Positions 17,717 through 25,309 of a DNA stretch of 48,551 nucleotides are shown here, piece after piece (the first letter of the stretch is position 1; each line of letters opens with the position of its first letter). The DNA is taken from contig NZ_JALKAH010000009.1 in the NCBI RefSeq assembly GCF_023015625.1, positions 1 through 48,551 of the forward strand. The letters are read 5' to 3'. The position numbers and the translations under genes are program-made. Under the pieces are notes generated by a model. That model ran no database searches. It had not been told where the DNA came from and worked only from the letters and a program-made list of their open reading frames with translations. The stretch comes from Yoonia sp. F2084L. GTDB lineage: Bacteria; Pseudomonadota; Alphaproteobacteria; Rhodobacterales; Rhodobacteraceae.

Positions 17717-19003
17717 CTAAACCGCCTCGATCCGGATTGCGACGGGGTCACCTGTGACAACACCGGTGGCTTTGAAGTCGACCAAAGCCTCTTCCAATGC
17801 AGTGCGCGTTGTTTTGTGTGTGACAATCAGAACCGGGGCTGTTGTGTCCGAGTGATCGTATTGGCGCATACGGTCGATAGAAATACCTGCTTCGCCCAAA
17901 GCATGTGCGACTTTGGCCAAAGCGCCCGGTTTGTCGATCAACTGCATTCGCAGGTAATAGGGGGCTGGCACAGCGGCACGTGCCGCACGTGCCTTGCGCA
18001 ATGTGTTAGCCGGTTGGCCGAAGGTCGAAACGCGCAAGCCCCGCGCAATGTCCATTACATCACCCATCACAGCACTTGCTGTCGGGCCTTCACCGGCACC
18101 GGGGCCGCGCAATACGATCTGGCTGACGGCATCGCCTTCCAGCACCACCATATTGGTGCCGCCCTGCAATTGGCCCAGCGGCGATGTGTCCGGCACAAGG
18201 CAAGGCGACATGCGCTGTTCCAGCCCGCGACCTGTCATCTGTGCGACGCCCAGCAGTTTGATCTTATAGCCCATGTCAGCCGCTTGATGGATGTCTTCGA
18301 TCGTGACCGATCCGATACCTTCCAGTTCAACCGCATCAAAATCGACCTGTGTGCCAAAGGCGATTGATGCCAAAAGGGCCAGCTTGTGTCCGGCATCAAT
18401 ACCGCCCACGTCCAATTCGGGGTCCGCTTCGAGATAGCCAAGCTGGTTGGCCTCATCGAATACTGCTTCATAGCTGAGCCCTGCATCTTCCATCCGGGTG
18501 AGGATGTAATTGCAGCTTCCGTTCATCACACCCATCACGCGGGTGATTTCATTGCCTGCAAGACCTTCGGTCAGCGATTTGACGACAGGTATACCGCCTG
18601 CGACAGCGGCCTCAAACCGGATCACGCGACCTTTGTCTTCGGCGGCTTCGGCCAGCGCTTGCCCGTGGATCGCCAAAAGCGCCTTGTTCGCGCTGACGAC
18701 ATCCTTGCCCGCAGCAATCGCGGCCTCGGTCGCATCTTTGGCCGGGCCTTCGTGACCGCCCATGACCTCGATGAACACATCAATATCGCTGCGTTTCGCT
18801 AGTTTCACGGGGTCGTCTTCCCATTCGTAGCTCGACAAATCCACATCACGGTTCTTGGTTTTGGAACGGGCAGAGACCGCCACGATCTGAACCTCGCGAC
18901 CGGCGCGCCGGGCCAGCAGGTCTATGTGTTTTTGCGCAATGCGCACGATACCCACACCTACGGTGCCCAGTCCTGCAATTCCAAGGCGAAGAGGTGTCGT
19001 CAT
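17717..19003 (-). CDS. hom: Homoserine dehydrogenase with C-terminal ACT domain
   Basis: This 428-aa enzyme reduces aspartate semialdehyde to homoserine for threonine and methionine synthesis. The NAD-binding motif GIAGLGTVGVG is at residues 8-18, followed by VVSANKALLA, AAVAGGIPVVKSLTEGL, MNGSCNYILTRM, the catalytic-domain segment DPELDVGGIDAGHKLALLA and the ACT domain from about 350 (YYLRMQLIDKPGALAKVAHAL). The ACT domain suggests feedback control by an amino acid, probably threonine. There is no linked aspartokinase. Length is normal for the monofunctional enzyme. Confidence 0.95.
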   Translation of the reverse strand: MTTPLRLGIAGLGTVGVGIVRIAQKHIDLLARRAGREVQIVAVSARSKTKNRDVDLSSYEWEDDPVKLAKRSDIDVFIEVMGGHEGPAKDATEAAIAAGKDVVSANKALLAIHGQALAEAAEDKGRVIRFEAAVAGGIPVVKSLTEGLAGNEITRVMGVMNGSCNYILTRMEDAGLSYEAVFDEANQLGYLEADPELDVGGIDAGHKLALLASIAFGTQVDFDAVELEGIGSVTIEDIHQAADMGYKIKLLGVAQMTGRGLEQRMSPCLVPDTSPLGQLQGGTNMVVLEGDAVSQIVLRGPGAGEGPTASAVMGDVMDIARGLRVSTFGQPANTLRKARAARAAVPAPYYLRMQLIDKPGALAKVAHALGEAGISIDRMRQYDHSDTTAPVLIVTHKTTRTALEEALVDFKATGVVTGDPVAIRIEAV

Positions 19004-19057
19004 TTGCGTATGTCCATCGTTGCGAATTATCCTGCCGGGTCTAGCGAAAGCGCGGGG

Positions 19058-19288
19058 TTACTGCAACGCGCCGATTTCAATCTTGCGGATGCGGGCCGCT
19101 CGCGCTTGAAGCGCCTCAATGCGCGCCAGCATCGTGGCTTCATTTCCACTGCCGGTTGCGGGCCGAACGGGAATTTCGCTCAACGCGGGGTAGGGCGCGT
19201 CGCGCGCGGCATCGCTAATGGTTCCCTCCAACTCTGGAAAGCTGGCACAGGCGGATAGCATAAGGGCAAAAGGCAACAGGGTTCGCAT
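19058..19288 (-). CDS. Small lipoprotein, 76 aa
   Basis: The protein starts MRTLLPFALMLSACAS, a short lipoprotein signal with the lipobox LSAC, so it should be acylated on Cys14 and anchored in a membrane. The mature part of about 60 residues has a proline-rich middle (APYPALSEIPVRPATG) and an Ala/Arg-rich C-terminal helix (ARIEALQARAARIRKIE) that could form a coiled coil. The ATG at 19288 is preferred because it gives a normal lipoprotein leader. Its stop lies 54 bp from hom. Function is unknown, although similar small lipoproteins sit beside hom in related genomes from memory. Confidence 0.75.
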   Translation of the reverse strand: MRTLLPFALMLSACASFPELEGTISDAARDAPYPALSEIPVRPATGSGNEATMLARIEALQARAARIRKIEIGALQ

Positions 19289-19347
19289 GGTCGTCACACT
19301 AACGGTGAGTATCAGGAGTGGGCAACCGCTGATCAGGGGTTTCCATA

Positions 19348-19361
19348 TGAACAAGCGTTCA
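19348..19361. promoter_or_regulatory. Probable TetR operator
   Basis: TGAACAAGCGTTCA is a 5-4-5 perfect inverted repeat (TGAAC/GTTCA), typical of TetR-family operators. It ends 5 bp before the TetR start codon at 19367 and lies between that gene and the divergent lipoprotein gene, so autoregulation and possible control of both genes are likely. Confidence 0.6.
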
Positions 19362-19366
19362 GTTAA

Positions 19367-19963
19367 ATGGCTGTTATGGCACGTAAGCAAGGCTCACACT
19401 CAGATATTACCGGACCAAAGGTACGTGATGCCGCTTTGCGGTTGATTGCACGGCATGGCTATGCGGCCGTTTCCATGCGCCAGATCGCGGCAGAGGTCGG
19501 GATACAGGCCGGTGCGCTTTATAACTACACGCCCGACAAGCAAACGCTGCTGTTTGATCTGATGAAAGGTCATATGACCGATCTGCTGTGCGCGCTGGAT
19601 GATGCCGATCTGAAAGGCACGGCTTTGGCGCGGCTGGAGGGGTTTACCCGGTTTCATATTCAATTTCACCTGCCGAAACCGGATCAAGTCTTTGTCTCAT
19701 ATATGGAATTGCGCAATCTATCCGAGGAAAACTTTGCTGCCATCGAAGTGATGCGCAGACAATACGAGGACGCATTGGAAAGTATCCTGCGGGCCGGAGA
19801 GGCCGAGGGTGTCTTTGCCATTGCAGACACGCGGGTGACGACGATGGCCCTGATCGCGATGCTCACCGGCATCGGCAACTGGTACCGTGCAGGTGGGCGG
19901 CTTAAGACCGACACAATCACGGCGATCTACTGGGATATGGTGCGGCGCTCGGTCACCGCCTAG
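19367..19963 (+). CDS. TetR-family transcriptional regulator
   Basis: The 198-aa protein has an N-terminal TetR HTH at about residues 17-63 (VRDAALRLIARHGYAAVSMRQIAAEVGIQAGALYNYTPDKQTLLFDLM) and an all-helical ligand domain with FHIQFHLPKPDQVFVSYMELRNLS and LIAMLTGIGNWYRAGGRL. That C-terminal pattern resembles regulators of fatty-acid or acyl-CoA genes, but the effector cannot be read from sequence. No Shine-Dalgarno is visible before either ATG (19367 or 19376), so translation may be leaderless or weak. A palindromic operator overlaps the leader. Confidence 0.9.
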   Translation: MAVMARKQGSHSDITGPKVRDAALRLIARHGYAAVSMRQIAAEVGIQAGALYNYTPDKQTLLFDLMKGHMTDLLCALDDADLKGTALARLEGFTRFHIQFHLPKPDQVFVSYMELRNLSEENFAAIEVMRRQYEDALESILRAGEAEGVFAIADTRVTTMALIAMLTGIGNWYRAGGRLKTDTITAIYWDMVRRSVTA

Positions 19964-20014
19964 GCAATTTGCCTGCGGTACGCTAAGGCGGTTCGAAAGA
20001 TGGAGACGACGAAC

Positions 20015-20488
20015 ATGTTTGAGCCTGATGAAAACGGCGTTTATGCGCGGGTGCAGGCCTCGCCGCCGCGCCGGATCTTCGCTTATGGGGTTCAATTCGG
20101 TTTGGGCGCGCTACTGGTCTACGTCACCTTGGTGCAACCGCCTGCGCTGCTTTGGATGATCTTCATGCTGGGGTTTGGCATTCTGATGCTATGGCAGGCC
20201 GAGCGTTTGCGCAGGGCAACCACACATATCATCGAGTTGACTGAAGATGAGTTGCGCGACAGCGCAGGCACAGTGCTTGCGCGCATCGAAGATGTGCGCA
20301 GTGTCGAGCGGGGGGCCTTTGCATTCAAACCATCAAACGGTTTTACGCTGGTGTTGCACACCAAAAAGCCCCGGGCGTGGTTGCCGGGGCTTTGGTGGCG
20401 CTTTGGGCGCCGTGTCGGTGTGGGCGGTGTGACGAACGCGGGTCAGTCCAAGTTCATGGCGGAACAGATCGCGCTGCGGATTAAGTGA
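20015..20488 (+). CDS. Conserved inner-membrane protein, 157 aa
   Basis: Two adjacent hydrophobic segments (about residues 22-40 and 44-58: FAYGVQFGLGALLVYV, LLWMIFMLGFGILML) form a membrane hairpin. They are followed by a cytosolic-looking domain of about 100 residues with TTHIIELTEDELRDSAG and FAFKPSNGFTLVLHTKK. The layout resembles small PH-like membrane proteins but is not assigned. The ATG at 20015 is chosen because GGAG sits 9 nt upstream; an ATG at 20000 lies on top of that site. The gene follows the TetR gene by about 50 bp and ends 3 bp from the convergent Tad gene. Confidence 0.72.
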   Translation: MFEPDENGVYARVQASPPRRIFAYGVQFGLGALLVYVTLVQPPALLWMIFMLGFGILMLWQAERLRRATTHIIELTEDELRDSAGTVLARIEDVRSVERGAFAFKPSNGFTLVLHTKKPRAWLPGLWWRFGRRVGVGGVTNAGQSKFMAEQIALRIK

Positions 20489-20491
20489 TAG

Positions 20492-21118
20492 TTAGTTTAG
20501 AAGGTTCCCGCTTGACCCGCAAAGCTCGTCACTGTCAACGTTAGTATTAGGATCAAAGCACAGCCTACCGATACGTGGCCGAATTACAGTGAAGGTATCA
20601 AACTTGATGCTATCGAGATTTGTGCCGGGCATAGGCCCCAGACCGACCGAAAACGGTGCGTTATAGTCGACAAAAGTCTCCACAAGAATCGCATGATCAA
20701 TGGTGTTCATTTTCGGCAATCGATCTTTAATTTTCAATAGATCGGTATTTTTAAGCTCATCAAGACCATCAACTGGGCGAACATCTGACCAAACGACGCG
20801 GTAGGAGGTATCATCCGAACTATATTCATAAACGGTGACCCGCAAATCCGGCGCGACCTCTTCGTAGGTCAGAACCTCCAAAACTTCCAACGCACTATCC
20901 ATGTAGGTTTTCGTGATTGGCGTCTCTTCGCGGCTGAGCATTTCGGCAACTACCAATGATGCGCGGTTTGCGTTCGATTCAACCCGAAATATGTCAAAGT
21001 AAACGTAAGTCGACAAAACCACCCAGACTATAATCGGGGTTACAAGGACAAGCTCGATCGCCATCGACCCGTCTTCCTCATCGCGGAAACGGCGCGCACA
21101 TTCAGCCAAACGTATCAT
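20492..21118 (-). CDS. TadE/TadF-like pseudopilin protein (third gene of Tad unit)
   Basis: This 208-aa protein begins with a short cytosolic stretch (CARRFRDEEDGSMAIELVLVTPIIVWVVLSTYVYF) typical of TadE/TadF pseudopilins: an acidic residue and Gly before the hydrophobic helix with Glu at position 5 (G-SMAIE). Prepilin peptidase would cleave after the Gly. The remaining periplasmic part contains a possible disulphide (RLCFD, DELCGSS). The ATG overlaps the stop of the preceding gene by 4 bp. TadE/F proteins take part in Flp pilus assembly. TadF is the likely type because this is the third gene, but TadE cannot be excluded. Confidence 0.82.
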   Translation of the reverse strand: MIRLAECARRFRDEEDGSMAIELVLVTPIIVWVVLSTYVYFDIFRVESNANRASLVVAEMLSREETPITKTYMDSALEVLEVLTYEEVAPDLRVTVYEYSSDDTSYRVVWSDVRPVDGLDELKNTDLLKIKDRLPKMNTIDHAILVETFVDYNAPFSVGLGPMPGTNLDSIKFDTFTVIRPRIGRLCFDPNTNVDSDELCGSSGNLLN

Positions 21119-21717
21119 ACACCGTCTTCCTCTTCTTCCTCATTCGCGCGGAACGGTTCAACCACAAATGCGCCCCTCGAAACCAGAGCATAAGACCCTC
21201 CAGCATTTGTAGAGGAGTTGCCGTCTACAACCGCACGACCGATTAAGCCGTAAATTGGTGATGTAATAAAAGGGTCAATCCGCACGCAGGCAAGCAGGAA
21301 CATCAACTGGTTGTTGCCTGTCGGATCAATTGTTCCGGGGTCACGGTCAAGATCGCCGCGATTGACGCAACGCACACCCTCAGGCACCGCAGTCCAATTG
21401 GTCGGGTCTCGCTGCAACAACTCGATCTCCAATTGGCGCAAGCAGTCAGGGATACCGCCGGCAACTTCACAGATGCGTTCGCGCAGCGACTCGCGGGTCG
21501 GATTAGGCATTGAGCCAATTCTTACGTCGCGCACCGCGGTCTCAACACCGCGCTCCAACATCACGTGACGGGTTGAAATCATCCCGCTTTCGTATGTCAT
21601 GAGAAACATGCCAAAGAAAACAGGGAAGACAATCACGAATTCTAGCGATGTCGTTCCTGCTTCGTCTTTGACAAATTGCCGCCAAAACGCATTTATTGAG
21701 CTTACAGCGCGCATCAT
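21115..21717 (-). CDS. TadE-like pseudopilin
   Basis: This 200-aa protein has the pseudopilin leader KDEAGTTSLEFVIVFPVFFGMFLMTY: Gly before TTSLE, the conserved Glu at +5 and a hydrophobic helix. The C-terminal domain holds three or four cysteines (RICEVAGGIPDCLRQ, GVRCVN, LLACVR) that may form disulphides in the periplasm. The C-terminus is an unusual acidic run (NEEEEEDGV). ATGA overlaps join it to the genes before and after, so all three are translated in sequence. Confidence 0.85.
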   Translation of the reverse strand: MMRAVSSINAFWRQFVKDEAGTTSLEFVIVFPVFFGMFLMTYESGMISTRHVMLERGVETAVRDVRIGSMPNPTRESLRERICEVAGGIPDCLRQLEIELLQRDPTNWTAVPEGVRCVNRGDLDRDPGTIDPTGNNQLMFLLACVRIDPFITSPIYGLIGRAVVDGNSSTNAGGSYALVSRGAFVVEPFRANEEEEEDGV

Positions 21718-23375
21718 AGGTTCAGCCGCAATGCTTTGATGCGTTGAGCGATGGTCTGGAAGATCTCGTCTATCCCCGGCTCACCCGCTGCGCTGTTAAA
21801 GTTGGTGGCGAATGCATATGAGGGCTGCGATGCACATTTTGCGATCTGATCTGCGCCATCACCAGCACCCATTGCAATGGTATAGATGCTCATCTTGGGC
21901 TTTGCTGCGTCGCAGAGAGTCTCCATCCAAGTATTAAACTGGGTGTTTGAACCCCACAAACGCGTGTAGTTTTCCGGTTCGTCATTGGTCGGCAAATTCT
22001 CAGCGACCCAGTAATCCAACGGATAATCCTTCCAACGCTCCCGCTCTTCATAGCTATCATAAGCGTCAGCTGCGACCCGTTGATCGGCCTGGTTCTGACC
22101 ATCGGTCATAACGATCAGATACTTCACTGTGTCGCCACTATACTCGGATGGGCGTGACCCCCGAAAGGCGTCATCAATGCTATCGATACCAGCAAGGACC
22201 GGACGTAGATCCGGGTCAAGCAACGAAATGCCCCATTTTACACCCAAATGGATCGAGGTGAATGTCGTCGGGCGGAACAGACCGATGCGGCGCTTCAACT
22301 CGTTTACGTCTTGTGACGCAAGCAAGATGGTTTCAAACTCCTGATCTGGACACACAGGGCGTGTAACGGTTGATGTGCCGGAACCACTATAGTGATCAAA
22401 GCGCTCAACCTGGTTGTATCGTTTGCTGAGATCAAATTCGACGTCGACAAAGTCGGCTTCTTCAAAGTCGATACAACGGCTTGGGTTGACGTTAACGAGT
22501 TCATTGTTTGCCCAACTGATGTCGATAGGTGCATCAGGATCGTCTGGCAGTGTCGCATACCCGTCAGTAATCGATCCAAAAGAACTACCGATCAAGCCAC
22601 TTTCGCTGATTGAATCCGGCGTTGTACGCAGGGCTTTGTACAAATCATCGCTCAACGCTACCTGCTGAGAATATGGGATTAGGTTGATGGAAATTTGATT
22701 GCGGTATTCCGCGACCAACATGTCTTCAACAAAATCAGAGGCCGCTTTCTGCAAAAGCTCGATCTTCGTTCGCCGGACCCTTGTCGTCACAACATCGCCA
22801 TTTTCGTCTATTACAGGCTCGCCGTTTCCGTCCACAACAGCCTCATCAACCCAAACCTTGTGCCGCATGGAACCCGAGATATCGAGCACCAAAGAAATCT
22901 CGACGTTACCTACGCCTTGCACAGCACGAGAACTCGCCGGCGCTGAAAGTGTGTCAATTCCGACGAGGTGCAGATAAAATGTCTTTACATCAATCTGTGA
23001 GTTCACACTCACTTCGCTGTTACCTGTACCAGGTTCTTTGTCTACAACGGGCGTACCGACGATTGCTTCGGGAAAGCCTGCCTTGTCAAAGTAATCCACA
23101 ATGACTTGTTTACCATCCAGCGTTTGATCGAGGCTCGCTGCCGACAACACCGCCCGGTCAGAAACACTCTGCAGCAGGGCGCGACGCGACTCAAAACGCA
23201 TGAAGTCCACCGCCATACCGGCGATGACCAACATCGCAATGAGCAAAACAATGGTCATAATGATAATGCCGCCTTCTTCGTCGCGACAAAACTTCCTCAA
23301 AACCGCGCGGCGCGATTTATCCCACTTTTCGTCCCAAGTCTCTAGCTTGCTCATCCGGTCGTTAGAGTGCAGCAT
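21714..23375 (-). CDS. TadG-like protein with von Willebrand A domain
   Basis: This 553-aa protein has an N-terminal cytosolic region and one membrane helix (GGIIIMTIVLLIAMLVIAGMAVDF, TadG/Tad_G N-domain), then a large periplasmic VWA domain. The metal-site motif is SLVLDISGSM (Asp165, Ser167, Ser169), with later T and D residues in TSIHLGVKW and VMTDGQNQ. The C-terminus EIFQTIAQRIKALRL is also typical. The ATG at 23375 follows a GGGGA; a TTG at 23381 is less likely. It is the first gene of the unit. TadG proteins are linked to Flp pilus assembly and adhesion. No other tad genes (ATPase, secretin, prepilin peptidase) are in the window. Confidence 0.9.
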   Translation of the reverse strand: MLHSNDRMSKLETWDEKWDKSRRAVLRKFCRDEEGGIIIMTIVLLIAMLVIAGMAVDFMRFESRRALLQSVSDRAVLSAASLDQTLDGKQVIVDYFDKAGFPEAIVGTPVVDKEPGTGNSEVSVNSQIDVKTFYLHLVGIDTLSAPASSRAVQGVGNVEISLVLDISGSMRHKVWVDEAVVDGNGEPVIDENGDVVTTRVRRTKIELLQKAASDFVEDMLVAEYRNQISINLIPYSQQVALSDDLYKALRTTPDSISESGLIGSSFGSITDGYATLPDDPDAPIDISWANNELVNVNPSRCIDFEEADFVDVEFDLSKRYNQVERFDHYSGSGTSTVTRPVCPDQEFETILLASQDVNELKRRIGLFRPTTFTSIHLGVKWGISLLDPDLRPVLAGIDSIDDAFRGSRPSEYSGDTVKYLIVMTDGQNQADQRVAADAYDSYEERERWKDYPLDYWVAENLPTNDEPENYTRLWGSNTQFNTWMETLCDAAKPKMSIYTIAMGAGDGADQIAKCASQPSYAFATNFNSAAGEPGIDEIFQTIAQRIKALRLNL

Positions 23376-23782
23376 ATTCAAGTCCCCAATCGGTTATTCG
23401 TCGCAGCAGACAGATCTTGCGCCCAAAAAAGCACATGTAATCGGTATCATAGGAACCATCATCCTGTGTCAAAAATTTGGCGACGAATAGGCGGCTGCGG
23501 CCATTAACCTTGTTTCAGTGCCATATTCGGGCAATTTTGGCACTACTGTTTGAAATTGCGAAACAAAAATACCCTGCGCAAAGCCAATAAAAACAGCTTA
23601 TTCATGTTCCGTTTAACTTCAATGGCGGGAATGTGCCGATCAGACGAATCACTGACCATTTCGGGCTGCCCCTATGTGCGCCCGATCAAGAAAGTCGCCC
23701 GCTGTCGCTGCTTTGTCGAAAAGAGAACATGCATCTGAACCGGGCTGTTGCTAGTCTTGGCGGTGACCAAAGGGGATGCGGT
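23376..23782. other. 407-bp divergent spacer between tadG and soxB
   Basis: The spacer should hold promoters of both the Tad genes and the sox operon. No clear hairpin or inverted repeat longer than 6 bp was found by eye. The A-rich stretch 23551-23610 is a candidate promoter area for soxB, and AAAGGGG just before 23783 is its ribosome-binding site. No additional gene is supported. Confidence 0.45.
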
Positions 23783-25036
23783 ATGGGATACTCCGGTTTT
23801 CGGGTGATCAAAGAGGGGTTATTCGGCCAGACCGGTTGGAAGCCGGTATGGCGCGATCCTGAGCCAAAGGCGGAGTACGACGCAATCATTATCGGTGGCG
23901 GCGGACACGGGCTTTCGACCGCGTTCTATCTTGCCAAAGAACACGGCATGACCAACATCGCGGTTCTTGAAAAGGGGTATATCGGGGGTGGCAACGTTGG
24001 TCGCAACACGACCATCGTACGCGCAAACTACTTTTTGCCCGGCAACTCCGAATTCTACTCCCATTCCCTGAAGATGTGGGAAGGGATGGAGCAAGAACTG
24101 AACTACAACGTGATGCATTCGCAGCGTGGTCTCATAAATCTGTTTCATTCCGACGGTCAGCGCGACGCCTTTGCGCGGCGCGGCAACGCGATGATCAATC
24201 AAGGTGACGATGCGATCCTGCTGGATCGCGATGGCGTCCGCGAACATCTGCCCTATCTTGATTTCGACAATATCCGCTTTCCGATCTACGGCGGGCTCTA
24301 TCATCCGCGCGGCGGTACGGCCCGGCATGATGCCGTGGCGTGGGGCTATGCCCGCGGTGCCGACCAGCGCGGCGTTGATATCATCCAGAATTGCGAAGTC
24401 ACGGGCATCGACATTGAAGGTGGCGTTGTCAAAGGGGTCCAGACAACACGCGGCGCGATCAAAGCCAAGAAGGTGGGCATCGTAGTGGCGGGCCGCTCGG
24501 GTCAGGTCGCCGCGATGGCAGGGATGCGGTTGCCGATTGAAAGTCACGTTTTGCAGGCCTTCGTGACCGAGGGGCTGAAACCCGTGATCGACCATGTGGT
24601 CAGCTTTGGCATGGGTCACTTCTACATCAGCCAGTCCGACAAGGGTGGTCTCGTTTTTGGCGGCGACATTGATTTTTACAGCTCTTACGCCGCGCGGGGA
24701 AACCTGCCGATGAAAGAGCATGTGATGGATGCGGCGATGACGCTGATGCCGATGATCGGCAAGGCGAAGGTGCTGCGGTCATGGGGCGGCATCATGGATA
24801 TGACACCCGATGGGTCGCCCATTATCGACAAGACACCGACCGAGGGGCTCTTTATCGACTGCGGCTGGTGTTACGGCGGGTTTAAGGCGGTGCCGGGGTC
24901 GGGCTTCAGCTTTGCGCATCTCATGGCAACGGGAAATCATCACGACGCCGCGGCGAAGTTCCGGTTGGATCGGTTCCGCTCGGGCGTTGGGCTGATGGAT
25001 GAAGAGGGCACCGGCTCTCAGCACAATTTGCACTAG
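23783..25036 (+). CDS. soxB: Sarcosine oxidase beta subunit (heterotetrameric)
   Basis: This 417-aa subunit carries the catalytic flavin site. The FAD motif IIIGGGGHGLSTAFYLAKEHG starts near residue 36, and GGLYHPRGGTARHDAVAWGYARGA contains the histidine region used for covalent FMN attachment in the family. The C-terminal segment MDMTPDGSPIIDKTP and CGWCYGGFKAVPGSG match the beta subunit. It oxidises sarcosine from glycine-betaine breakdown to glycine, forming 5,10-methylene-THF with SoxA. The ATG at 23783 follows AAAGGGG; longer in-frame starts lie in unrelated sequence. soxD follows after 9 bp. Confidence 0.95.
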   Translation: MGYSGFRVIKEGLFGQTGWKPVWRDPEPKAEYDAIIIGGGGHGLSTAFYLAKEHGMTNIAVLEKGYIGGGNVGRNTTIVRANYFLPGNSEFYSHSLKMWEGMEQELNYNVMHSQRGLINLFHSDGQRDAFARRGNAMINQGDDAILLDRDGVREHLPYLDFDNIRFPIYGGLYHPRGGTARHDAVAWGYARGADQRGVDIIQNCEVTGIDIEGGVVKGVQTTRGAIKAKKVGIVVAGRSGQVAAMAGMRLPIESHVLQAFVTEGLKPVIDHVVSFGMGHFYISQSDKGGLVFGGDIDFYSSYAARGNLPMKEHVMDAAMTLMPMIGKAKVLRSWGGIMDMTPDGSPIIDKTPTEGLFIDCGWCYGGFKAVPGSGFSFAHLMATGNHHDAAAKFRLDRFRSGVGLMDEEGTGSQHNLH

Positions 25037-25045
25037 GAAAAGAGC

Positions 25046-25309
25046 ATGCGGATTATCTGCCCCAACTGCGGCGAACGCGACCGGCGCGAGTTCTACTATC
25101 AAGGCGATGCGCTGGCGCTGGATCGTCCTGCCGAAGATGCGGGGCTAGAGGCATGGGACGACTATCTGCACAACCGCGACAATCCTGCTGGCGACACCCG
25201 CGACCTGTGGTTTCATGAGGCGGGTTGCGGTGCCTGGTTGGTGGTTGAACGGAACACCATGACCCATGCGGTGCATAAAGCGACATTGGCCGAGAAGGTA
25301 AAGGCATGA
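25046..25309 (+). CDS. soxD: Sarcosine oxidase delta subunit
   Basis: This 87-aa subunit has the zinc site expected for the delta chain: Cys5 and Cys8 (CPNCGERDRREF), His57 and Cys61 (WFHEAGCGAWL). The length is normal. Its last codons overlap soxA by 4 bp (ATGA), so the chain is coupled to the alpha subunit. Confidence 0.95.
   Translation: MRIICPNCGERDRREFYYQGDALALDRPAEDAGLEAWDDYLHNRDNPAGDTRDLWFHEAGCGAWLVVERNTMTHAVHKATLAEKVKA

Noticed and set aside
16684..17826. Longer GlpX reading frame starting at 17826
   Set aside because: The extra 59 codons overlap the 3' end of hom on the same strand and lack family similarity; ATG 17649 has an AAAGGAA site.
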